Shown: one piece after another, positions 13,886 through 19,763 of the stretch
Position numbering within the stretch: the stretch's first letter is position 1
Layout of the letters: every line of letters starts with the position of its first letter
Source of the DNA: Deltaproteobacteria bacterium
GTDB taxonomy: Bacteria > Desulfobacterota > Desulfobaccia > Desulfobaccales > 0-14-0-80-60-11
Direction of reading: 5' to 3'
NCBI GenBank assembly: GCA_023381945.1
Contig: JAMCQY010000045.1
Span: 1 to 19,763 of the forward strand
DNA: 19,763 nucleotides
Program-made: the position numbers and the translations under genes
Notes under the pieces: generated by a model
What the model was told of the DNA's origin: nothing
The model's input: the letters and a program-made list of their open reading frames with translations, nothing else
The model's database searches: none

Positions 13886-14512
13886 TCAAAGGTTTACTTC
13901 CCGATAACCGGCAGCGGTAAGGCTGGCGAAGTAGTACGGGGGCCCCACTTCTTCCTTGGCCGCCGCCATTTTCTCCAGAAATTCCTTACTTAAAGCCAGC
14001 AATTCCGTAAACGTCGCCCCCCGGTTTAAAGCCTTGAATAAGCGCAGCTCCATCCCCAGGTTCCGCGGCATGACTACCAGGTTGCCGGTGGGAATGTTTC
14101 TCAAGGGCAATTCATTCTCTTCGCTGCCCAAAAGGTAAAACAAGAATCCCGGCGGCGGCCGGTCGTCCGCATAACCCGCCAGGATGAAATAAATCCGCCG
14201 GAAGCCCTCCGGCTCGGGCCCCGCGCGGGCGAGATGTTGCTCGTAACCCCGGGAGAGGAAATCCAGGGCGAAGTCAGCCATGTCCTCCAGGTGATCAAGC
14301 CCGCGCCGGTGGCCGATCTCCCGGCGGAGGGCCTCGGATAGCGCCACGCTCACCCCGGCGCCGCCGCTGAGGATGGCGGCGTGCCGTCCCAGGGGCAGGA
14401 GCTTCTTGACCTGGAAATATTCGGCCCGGCCAGCCGTATCCAAGCGGCTGGCCCGGCTGTCCGTGGCCAGGATAATACCGTGGCCGTTATATGCCGCCAG
14501 GGCTTGAGTCAT
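13886..14512 (-). CDS. Stand-alone proteasome-beta-like Ntn hydrolase
   Basis: 208 residues. The sequence begins MTQALAAYNGHGIILATDSR. If Met is removed, Thr becomes residue 1 and Asp falls exactly at 17 (with Arg at 19), as in proteasome beta subunits and HslV. A KK pair followed by LLPLG (36-41 in the unprocessed protein) matches the K33 region with a short insertion, and ILSGGAGVSVALSEALRREI matches the segment after it with the conserved glycines. This fits a self-contained N-terminal-Thr peptidase fold. It is not a clear match to HslV (no HslU nearby), to Anbu, or to a propeptide-bearing PrcB. The start ATG 14512 has GGAGA upstream. It lies 55 bases after the GH13 gene on the same strand, probably co-transcribed. 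Activity and substrate are unknown. Confidence 0.78.
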   Translation of the reverse strand: MTQALAAYNGHGIILATDSRASRLDTAGRAEYFQVKKLLPLGRHAAILSGGAGVSVALSEALRREIGHRRGLDHLEDMADFALDFLSRGYEQHLARAGPEPEGFRRIYFILAGYADDRPPPGFLFYLLGSEENELPLRNIPTGNLVVMPRNLGMELRLFKALNRGATFTELLALSKEFLEKMAAAKEEVGPPYYFASLTAAGYREVNL

Positions 14513-14520
14513 AGGTTCTC

Positions 14521-14590
14521 CAGTAAGCAGTAAGCAGTGAGCAGTAAGTAGTGGAGTCTTAAACTGGCTACTGGCTACTGCCTGCTGGCA
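14521..14590. repeat. Two adjacent heptanucleotide tandem arrays
   Basis: Four 7-base units of CAGTAAG type (14521-14548, one variant CAGTGAG) plus a decayed fifth, then after 14 bases four units of ACTGGCT type (14563-14590, the last two diverged). The second array is roughly the reverse complement of the first, so the pair can fold imperfectly. It overlaps the last codons and stop of the GH13 gene and reaches the ribosome site of the Ntn hydrolase gene. Confidence 0.75.
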
Positions 14591-15902
14591 ACTCTTTAAC
14601 CGGCGCCCCCTCGGGGTTGTAAAACAGGCGCATCCCGGCCGGCCCCAAGGTTAATGCATTAGCGGCCATCGAGAGTTTGAGTTTTAGGGGCACGGTATCG
14701 GGGGTCAATTCTTGCCAGGCTTGGGGGGGCGGCCCCAGGGCATCCGTCAGGCTGGCCAGTTTCACCCTCCGGTCTTCCAGGGTGGAGTTGATTACCGCCA
14801 GGATTCTTCCGGGATAACGCTCACGGGATTTGAGGAGCAATACCACCGCCTCGCCTTGGGGGTTGACCCGCACTATGGGCCCTTCTTCCAGCAGGATGGG
14901 GTGGGCCTTCTTCATCCGGTTCACCCCCGCCAGGTATTTGGTCAGGTCGTAAGACGGGGCCTCCCAATCCTTGGGCCGGGTCTCCACCACGTTCAAGCGC
15001 TTTTTGAAACCATATTCATAGCCGATGGGCATCAGCAATCCGGCCGAGAAGAAGGCCGCGAAGAGATAGCGCTGCTTGGCCACCTCCGGCAAACCGCCGC
15101 TCTCTGCCGCCAGGCGCTCGGTGTCATGGCTCTCCGGGAAACTGATCGACGGGGCCAGTTGCCGGAACATATTGTACTGTTCCAGGCACCAGTCCTCCTG
15201 GAAGTCCCACCACTTGGAACTGTTGCAGAGAAAGTCGAAGCCGGACGAGGCGACCTGAGAGCATTCATCCAGGCGGCAGCCGAGAGTCTCGGCGAAGAAC
15301 CGCACCCTTGGTTCCTGGTTCCGGGCCTCGCCGATGAGGCGGCTCCAAAACTCTCCCGGGATTTTGTAGGCCGCGTCGGCCCTGAACCCCATAAAGCCCA
15401 GCTTCAGATATTTGGAGAGCACCGAACCCCAGTATTGCAGCAGGCCCTCGGGGTCCGGAGGCGGCCAGTACTCCAGTTCCGCCAGATCGCCCCAAACCGT
15501 CACCTTGGTAGCGTCGGCCGGGTCGATGGCCCCGGGGTGCTTGATCTCGCCCGCCTCATCTTGGGCGTACCATTCCGGATGCTCGCGTACCAGGGGGGAG
15601 TCGATGGCGGTATGGTTGATCACCAGATCCAGCATCACCCTGAGGTTGCGGCGGCCGGCTTCCTTGAGGAAATGGACCAGGGCCGCCTCGGGGTCATGGT
15701 CCAGGGGGGGATAGAATAACGGGTTGAGGCTGAAATAATCCTTAACGGCATAAAGACTGCCGCTTATCCCCGGGGTGTGGATAGGGTTCAGGAAGATCCA
15801 GGTGAACCCCATGTGGGAGATGCGGTCGAGATGCTTCTCCCACCGGGGAATCGGCCCCACCAGCGGCGGAAAAAGATTGTAGATCAAGGCAGGTTCTGAC
15901 AT
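14568..15902 (-). CDS. GH13 alpha-amylase-family glycosidase/transglycosidase
   Basis: 444 residues, cytoplasmic (no signal peptide). The four GH13 regions are present: I DLVINHT (D92, N96, H97), II GFRADAAYK (nucleophile D176), III FFAETLG (acid/base E205) and IV FPESHD (H259, D260). The N-terminus starts directly in the barrel (YNLFPPLVGPIPRWEKHLDR; LNPIHTPGISGSLYAVKDYF). This is shorter than GlgE or branching enzyme but somewhat GlgE-like in region I and the 'PIH' strand. A small beta domain ends the protein. The last seven residues come from a tandem DNA repeat. The start ATG 15902 has GAGGT upstream. It lies 45 bases after malQ, so both probably work on maltodextrin or glycogen. The exact specificity (hydrolase or transferase) cannot be told. 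Confidence 0.92.
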   Translation of the reverse strand: MSEPALIYNLFPPLVGPIPRWEKHLDRISHMGFTWIFLNPIHTPGISGSLYAVKDYFSLNPLFYPPLDHDPEAALVHFLKEAGRRNLRVMLDLVINHTAIDSPLVREHPEWYAQDEAGEIKHPGAIDPADATKVTVWGDLAELEYWPPPDPEGLLQYWGSVLSKYLKLGFMGFRADAAYKIPGEFWSRLIGEARNQEPRVRFFAETLGCRLDECSQVASSGFDFLCNSSKWWDFQEDWCLEQYNMFRQLAPSISFPESHDTERLAAESGGLPEVAKQRYLFAAFFSAGLLMPIGYEYGFKKRLNVVETRPKDWEAPSYDLTKYLAGVNRMKKAHPILLEEGPIVRVNPQGEAVVLLLKSRERYPGRILAVINSTLEDRRVKLASLTDALGPPPQAWQELTPDTVPLKLKLSMAANALTLGPAGMRLFYNPEGAPVKELPAGSSQ

Positions 15903-15947
15903 GGATAACCTCGCATCATGGTTCTCGATTCTCGGATACCCGAATGC

Positions 15948-18179
15948 TTATTGGCAAGCTTGGTTTCGGCGATACTTATTCAGCCGCATCGCCCACTTAA
16001 TCAGGTTCGGGTCGTGGACCATCTCCTCCATGGAAACCGGAATGCGTCGACGCCAGTTGGGATGCTCCCGTTGCGTGCCCGGGAAATTTTGTTGCTCCGT
16101 CAGGCCGAAAACCTCCTCCAGGCGTACTTCCATCAGAGCCGCCGGGCTTTGGGCCAGGTACTCCAGCACCCCTTCCCGCACCTCCGGCGGACAGGGCGAC
16201 TCCGGTTCCAACGGCGGCCCGGGGCTTTCCAGCAGGCCGCGATTTTGCAAGGCCTCCACCAGCCTCAGCCGGTCTTGCTGCCGGTCGGCCGCGTCTGCCC
16301 CCGCCTGGAGCGGATTGGCATAAAGGCCGGCGTCCCGCTTGAAGATCAGGTCCCGGCCCTCCCAGAATCCCGTCAGGGTCGGGAGATCATGAGTGGTGAC
16401 CGCAGCCACGGCCTGGACCGGATACTGTTCCGGGGCCAAAAAACGGCCCGCGCTGTTCCGTTCGAAGTAAAAGACCCGGTAGGAGAAGATCCCGGCGCGG
16501 GCCAGTTCACGACGGACCCGGGGAGTGACGGTGCCCAGGTCCTCACCAATAATCAACAGGCGGCGGCGCATACTTTCCAGGGCCAGTACCGCCAGCAGTT
16601 CCCTGGCCGGATAATGGACATAAGTTCCGCACATCGCCTCCATCCCGGCCGGGATCCACAAGAGGCGGAAGAGCCACATGACGTGATCCAGACGCAACAT
16701 GCCGCCTGCCGGACCAACGGCCCGAATCGTGTCAATCAGCAATTGATAGCCCGATTCCCTCAAGGCCTGGGGAATGATGGGCGGAATGCCCCAATTTTGA
16801 CCCCTGGGGCTAAAGGCATCGGGCGGCGCCCCGATGGTCACGCCTCCCTTGGCAAACAGATTTGGATAGGCCCAGGTGTCGAAGCCCGCGGCCTCCACTC
16901 CCAGAGCCAGATCCTGATAGAGGCTAAAAGGTAATCCTTGCTGGTGGGCAGCCTCGGTGACCTCCCGCAACTGGGTCGCCGCCAGCCAATGGCCATATTG
17001 GTAGAAGCAGATGGCCAATTGCTGCTTTCCGGCGAAAGCGGTCACCGCGGCGCTGTGGGGATCCTGATATTCCGGAGGCCAACGGCGCCAGTCATCCACC
17101 TCGAAGTACTTGGTCAAAGCGCAAAATGTCCCCAACATCCGCAGGGATTCACCCTTGGCTTGAATAAAACCGGCAAACTCCCGGCCGCGCTGGGTGATCG
17201 GCGCCTCCGGCAAACCGTGATGCTGCCGAAAGGCCTGGAATAAGAGTTCCAGAGCCCGGTATTTCAGGCCAAAGACCTTGCCGTAAGGCACTACCGGGCC
17301 CTGCCTGAGTTCCTCTTTGGCGGCCTGAAATTCCTGGCTGGCCAGCAAAACCTGGACTTCCGGAGAAAGCTGCACCTCCGGAACCTCGTCGAGATTCAGA
17401 TAGAGCAAGTTATAGAACAGGCGGCTGGTAGGGGAGTAAGGGCTGGGATCGGACTCCGGCAGCGCCGACCGGGCATGCAGGGGATTGACCCCTACAAAGG
17501 CGGCTCCCAGGGATGCAGCCCATGCCGTCACTGCCTTGAGATCGCGGAAGTCGCCAATGCCCCAGTTGACCGCGCTGCGCAGGGCGTAGAGGGGCAGATT
17601 GAAGCCCCACAGGCGTCGGCCGTCTGCCAAACATTCCGGCTGGTACGTCTTCTTCGGGGCCACGATCAGCCGGGTCCGACCCGATTCCGTCTGGCTGCCG
17701 GCCTCCACTCGGAGCTGCAGATCGTAGTAGCCCAGGGCCAACTCCTCGGGGATACGGACTCCCAGGCGGTGGCGGAAGCCGCCCGGCACGGCCCGGGAGG
17801 CCACTGCCTTTGAGCCGGAGAGATCTTCTTGCCAATAGACCTTCTGACCTGATTCAGCGGTCAGCGCGGCAGAAAGGCGGAGAGGGGAGGGCAGGTCCGC
17901 GGCTGGCGTGAAAAAATGAGCCAGAATCGCCTCCGGAGAGTCCGGACCACAGACCTGCACCGGCGAAAGCAATCGGCTCCAAGGCCCCAACCGGCGGCAG
18001 GCGATTTCTTCCCGCCGCCGTTCCGGCGCTTCCCAGGGTACGCCCATGGCGGTGAGCAGGGCCTTGAAGGTGTCAGGCGAAGTGGGGTGGCGGTGGCCGA
18101 AATTGTCGCAATATTCCGGGGCGATGCCGCACAGGCGGCCCAGGGCTGCGATTTCCGGCGCTGCCTGGTTATCTGCCAT
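15948..18179 (-). CDS. malQ: 4-alpha-glucanotransferase (amylomaltase, GH77)
   Basis: 743 residues. It transfers alpha-1,4-glucan segments between maltodextrins and releases glucose, feeding glycogen/maltodextrin metabolism in the cytoplasm. Residues 1-185 are the N-terminal domains of the long MalQ type (E. coli-like rather than the ~500-residue Thermus type). The GH77 core runs from WGFNLPLYALRSAVNWGIGD (191-210) through SPYSPTSRLFYN (246-257), nucleophile D498 in LRLDHVMW, acid/base E546 in GEDLG, and stabilising D598 in TTHDLPT. The start ATG 18179 has AAGGA upstream, and a promoter-like sequence lies about 60 bases further upstream. It is the first gene of a unit with the GH13 enzyme and the Ntn hydrolase. 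Confidence 0.96.
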   Translation of the reverse strand: MADNQAAPEIAALGRLCGIAPEYCDNFGHRHPTSPDTFKALLTAMGVPWEAPERRREEIACRRLGPWSRLLSPVQVCGPDSPEAILAHFFTPAADLPSPLRLSAALTAESGQKVYWQEDLSGSKAVASRAVPGGFRHRLGVRIPEELALGYYDLQLRVEAGSQTESGRTRLIVAPKKTYQPECLADGRRLWGFNLPLYALRSAVNWGIGDFRDLKAVTAWAASLGAAFVGVNPLHARSALPESDPSPYSPTSRLFYNLLYLNLDEVPEVQLSPEVQVLLASQEFQAAKEELRQGPVVPYGKVFGLKYRALELLFQAFRQHHGLPEAPITQRGREFAGFIQAKGESLRMLGTFCALTKYFEVDDWRRWPPEYQDPHSAAVTAFAGKQQLAICFYQYGHWLAATQLREVTEAAHQQGLPFSLYQDLALGVEAAGFDTWAYPNLFAKGGVTIGAPPDAFSPRGQNWGIPPIIPQALRESGYQLLIDTIRAVGPAGGMLRLDHVMWLFRLLWIPAGMEAMCGTYVHYPARELLAVLALESMRRRLLIIGEDLGTVTPRVRRELARAGIFSYRVFYFERNSAGRFLAPEQYPVQAVAAVTTHDLPTLTGFWEGRDLIFKRDAGLYANPLQAGADAADRQQDRLRLVEALQNRGLLESPGPPLEPESPCPPEVREGVLEYLAQSPAALMEVRLEEVFGLTEQQNFPGTQREHPNWRRRIPVSMEEMVHDPNLIKWAMRLNKYRRNQACQ

Positions 18180-18230
18180 AAGGTCCTTGTCACCCGGAGT
18201 GGAGCGATGCCCGGGCTGAATACTCGCTAT

Positions 18231-18259
18231 AAAATATATCCAAAGAATCCAAATGTTAA
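18231..18259 (-). promoter_or_regulatory. Probable promoter of malQ
   Basis: On the minus strand -35 TTAACA (18254-18259) and -10 TATTTT (18231-18236) with a 17-base spacer; a TATATT overlaps the -10 at 15-base spacing. It sits about 50 bases upstream of the malQ start. Confidence 0.45.
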
Positions 18260-18545
18260 GGGGGACCCAAAGGTAAATTGCTTCTTGTGGTTAGTATATG
18301 CAACAACTTGTGAGCTACTCTTCAATCGGCGTACGCGCCTTGTCTCGAAAATGGGTGTTTTGTCCACTTCGAAATGAATATTTTGCCCATTAAACTCCCA
18401 TTTAAATAATTATAGCTTGCTCCCAGCCTTTACTCTAGCTCTCGGCAATAGCCTGGGAAGGTGGATGAGGCTGCTGCTTTGTGGGCGATCCCTCACTAGT
18501 ATGGCGTCCCAGAAATTCTTTTCAAAATTTCTGGCGGTTTTGCAG

Positions 18546-18596
18546 GGGCGGACCCATGTGTCCGCCCGGTTTGAGGGCGCACATGCTGGTGCGCCC
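18546..18596. repeat. Paired GC hairpins (REP/BIME-like)
   Basis: Two perfect hairpins in a row, each an 8-bp stem with a 6-base loop: GGGCGGAC/GTCCGCCC (18546-18567) and GGGCGCAC/GTGCGCCC (18575-18596), 7 bases apart. The equal geometry and near-identical stems suggest a repeated extragenic palindrome pair of the kind seen in many environmental genomes. It lies about 60 bases upstream of the lipoprotein gene. Confidence 0.65.
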
Positions 18597-18658
18597 CTTG
18601 TATGCTTTTGATAAATATGCCCGGGACATGGCACAAGTTTACTCATAGGAGATCCGCA

Positions 18659-18892
18659 ATGAACAAAATGTTAATTTTGATTGTGGCAGCCGCCGTGCTG
18701 CTGTCGGGATGTTCAGGAATGTCCAACACTGAGCAGCGGGTGCTCAGTGGCACCGCCATTGGCGCCGGCGGCGGCACTCTCATCGGCTGGGCTGCGGGAG
18801 GGCCTTTGGTGGGAGCAGCCGTCGGCGCTGGCGCAGGAGCCTTAAGTGGAGTCCTTTATGACCAGTACCAGAAATCCCGAGGAAGGCCTTAA
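18659..18892 (+). CDS. Small glycine-zipper lipoprotein (OsmB/YMGG-like)
   Basis: 77 residues from ATG 18659, selected because AGGAG (18647-18651) is at the right distance and the protein then begins with a proper lipoprotein signal (MNKMLILIVAAAVLLSGC, lipobox LSGC, lipidated Cys at residue 18). An upstream in-frame ATG at 18602 would add an unlikely leader. The mature part has repeated small-residue segments (GTAIGAGGGTLIGWAAGG, then GAAVGAGAGALSG), i.e. a glycine zipper that can insert in or pack on membranes, then a short charged tail. Homologous small lipoproteins are often stress- or osmo-induced. The gene stands alone. The exact role is unknown. Confidence 0.9.
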   Translation: MNKMLILIVAAAVLLSGCSGMSNTEQRVLSGTAIGAGGGTLIGWAAGGPLVGAAVGAGAGALSGVLYDQYQKSRGRP

Positions 18893-18922
18893 GTTGACTC
18901 TCAAAGGGTGATACGTTCTCCT

Positions 18923-18951
18923 TGGTCAAAATGACCATATGAAAATGGTCA
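18923..18951. repeat. Alternating inverted repeats after the lipoprotein gene
   Basis: TGGTCA (18923-18928), TGACCAT (18932-18938) and ATGGTCA (18945-18951). The middle arm can pair with either flank, giving mutually exclusive 6-bp and 7-bp hairpins. A run of seven T lies at 18965-18971, so a weak terminator for the lipoprotein gene is possible. Confidence 0.4.
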
Positions 18952-19015
18952 ACCGGGTTAGAGACTTTTTTAATTTCTCATGTAACAATCTGCATACATT
19001 CCATGGATGGATGTT

Positions 19016-19074
19016 CATATCTTCCTTCCCCATGGGCATGGGAGCAGGAAGTTCCCATGCCCATATCTTCTTCC
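19016..19074. repeat. 12-bp inverted repeat flanked by near-identical direct repeats
   Basis: ATGGGCATGGGA (19032-19043) and TCCCATGCCCAT (19053-19064) are perfect complements around a 9-base loop. CATATCTTCCTTCC (19016-19029) and CATATCTTCTTCC (19062-19074) flank the palindrome as direct repeats, as a very small insertion with a duplicated target might. Confidence 0.6.
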
Positions 19075-19134
19075 AGAAGACCGCCAATAATGAGGTAAGG
19101 CCAAGGCTCCGGTCGCTAGCGCCGCGGACATTTG

Positions 19135-19763
19135 CTATTTTGGTTCTGTGACTGTTCCTTTGTCGGCGGGCTCAGCTTCGTTCTCCGCCTCTGCCAAGGG
19201 CAGGGCCAGAATCTCCAGGGCTTCCGGTTCCGGCAGTTTCTCCACGGACCGCAGCGTTCGCTCAATGGCCCTGGTCCGTACGCCGGTCTTGTCGATGGTT
19301 CTGCCGGCCATCTCGAGATGATGTTTGACCTTGTCCAGAACCTCGCCGAATTTGCCGAATTCCGTCTTGGTGGCTGCCAAAACCTTCCACACCTCTACGG
19401 CCCGCTGCTCGATGGCAAGGGTTTGGAAACCCATGCGCAGGCTGCTCAGAATCGCCGCCAACGTGGTGGGACCGGCCACCACCACCCGATACCGGTGCTG
19501 GAGGTCTTCCACCAAGGCGGGTTGCCGCAGCACCTCGGCATACAGCCCTTCCGTCGCCAGGAACATGATCCCGAAGTCGGTCGTGCCGGGCGGGTTGATA
19601 TATTTATCGTGAATATCTTTGGCCGCGGACCGCACCGTCCTGGCCAGGGCGTCCGCGGCCGCCTGAATTCCACCCGTATCCGCTTTCTCCGCGGCTTCCT
19701 GCAGCCTCAGGTAGTCCTCCTGGGGAAACTTCGAGTCAATGGGGAGCCAGACGCAGGCCCCGG
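19135..19763 (-). CDS. rmuC: RmuC-family DNA recombination protein, 3' part (truncated by window edge)
   Basis: The frame is open from the right edge (19763) to TAG at 19135, giving about 209 residues of the C-terminal part. The N-terminus lies outside the window. The visible part starts in the RmuC core (VWLPIDSKFPQEDYLRLQEA), continues with an FLATEGLYAEVLR-type segment, then VVVAGPTTLAAILSSLRMGFQTLAIEQ, and ends with an acidic tail. RmuC proteins have an N-terminal membrane/coiled-coil part and a nuclease-like fold core, and limit recombination between inverted repeats. There is no clear terminator after the gene. The family is clear; nothing can be said about its start or operon. Confidence 0.95.
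   Translation of the reverse strand, partial: GACVWLPIDSKFPQEDYLRLQEAAEKADTGGIQAAADALARTVRSAAKDIHDKYINPPGTTDFGIMFLATEGLYAEVLRQPALVEDLQHRYRVVVAGPTTLAAILSSLRMGFQTLAIEQRAVEVWKVLAATKTEFGKFGEVLDKVKHHLEMAGRTIDKTGVRTRAIERTLRSVEKLPEPEALEILALPLAEAENEAEPADKGTVTEPK

Larger units (their letters stand above)
18180..18658. other. Divergent gap between malQ and lipoprotein genes
   Basis: 479 bases with no supportable gene. It contains the malQ promoter (18231-18259), a stretch near 18340-18410 with repeated TTTTG-TCCA/CCCA-like words that may be a decayed mobile-element end (weak), a perfect 9-bp inverted repeat CCAGAAATT/AATTTCTGG (18509-18534), and the paired GC hairpins at 18546-18596. No clear promoter for the lipoprotein gene was found. 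Confidence 0.6.

Noticed and set aside
18340..18410. Mobile-element end, from repeated TTTTG-TCCA/CCCA words with AATGGG/CCCATT
   Set aside because: No transposase fragment, no matching opposite end and no target duplication were seen.
18602..18658. Earlier ATG for the lipoprotein gene
   Set aside because: It would bury the lipoprotein signal behind 19 residues; ATG 18659 has AGGAG and a proper signal peptide.

Overview
The window looks like a piece of an anaerobic, Gram-negative bacterial chromosome, most likely a Desulfobacterota (former Deltaproteobacteria) relative. This is inferred from an oxygen-sensitive glycyl radical enzyme with its activase, an outer-membrane FadL-type porin and a lipoprotein, a small cold-shock/RRM cluster, moderately high GC coding sequence and AT-rich intergenic gaps. 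No rRNA, tRNA, CRISPR array, complete insertion sequence or prophage gene was seen.

Layout. Positions 1-1123 (+): the tail terminator of an upstream gene, a cold-shock protein with its own terminator, then a two-gene unit of a small charged protein and an RRM/glycine-rich RNA-binding protein. Positions 1134-11195 (all -; read right to left): a zinc-ribbon/adenylate cyclase/AAA/TPR sensor protein, a B12-binding radical SAM enzyme, a zinc-dependent phospholipase C-like protein with a collagen-like Gly-Pro stretch, a glycyl radical enzyme (GRE), an SCP2-like putative lipid-carrier protein, and the GRE-activating enzyme. The GRE, SCP2-like and activase genes are packed tightly, and the SCP2 stop overlaps the activase start. 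Positions 11196-11842: divergent promoter region. Positions 11843-13072 (+): a FadL/TodX-type outer membrane transporter. Positions 13073-13327: a repeat-rich convergent gap with a three-way-junction palindrome, a REP-like hairpin and a bidirectional terminator. Positions 13328-18179 (-): a 64-residue protein of unknown function with its own promoter, and a separate unit of 4-alpha-glucanotransferase (malQ), a GH13 alpha-amylase-family enzyme and a stand-alone proteasome-beta-like Ntn hydrolase. Positions 18180-18658: gap with a malQ promoter and paired GC hairpins. Positions 18659-18892 (+): a glycine-zipper lipoprotein. Positions 19135-19763 (-): the C-terminal part of RmuC, cut by the window edge.

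How it may work together. The best candidate for an undescribed system is the minus-strand block 1134-7747. A GRE with an eliminase-type Cys-Val-Glu active site is co-encoded with a lipid-carrier-like SCP2 protein, a phospholipase C-fold protein and a B12 radical SAM enzyme, and a FadL porin diverges nearby. This suggests anaerobic processing of a lipid, a lipid head group or a hydrophobic compound. The substrate cannot be read from the sequence. The second candidate is the small Ntn hydrolase at 13886-14512. It starts Met-Thr and keeps proteasome-like T1, D17 and K33-type residues, but no partner subunit or unfoldase is visible. The malQ/GH13 pair points to maltodextrin or glycogen turnover.
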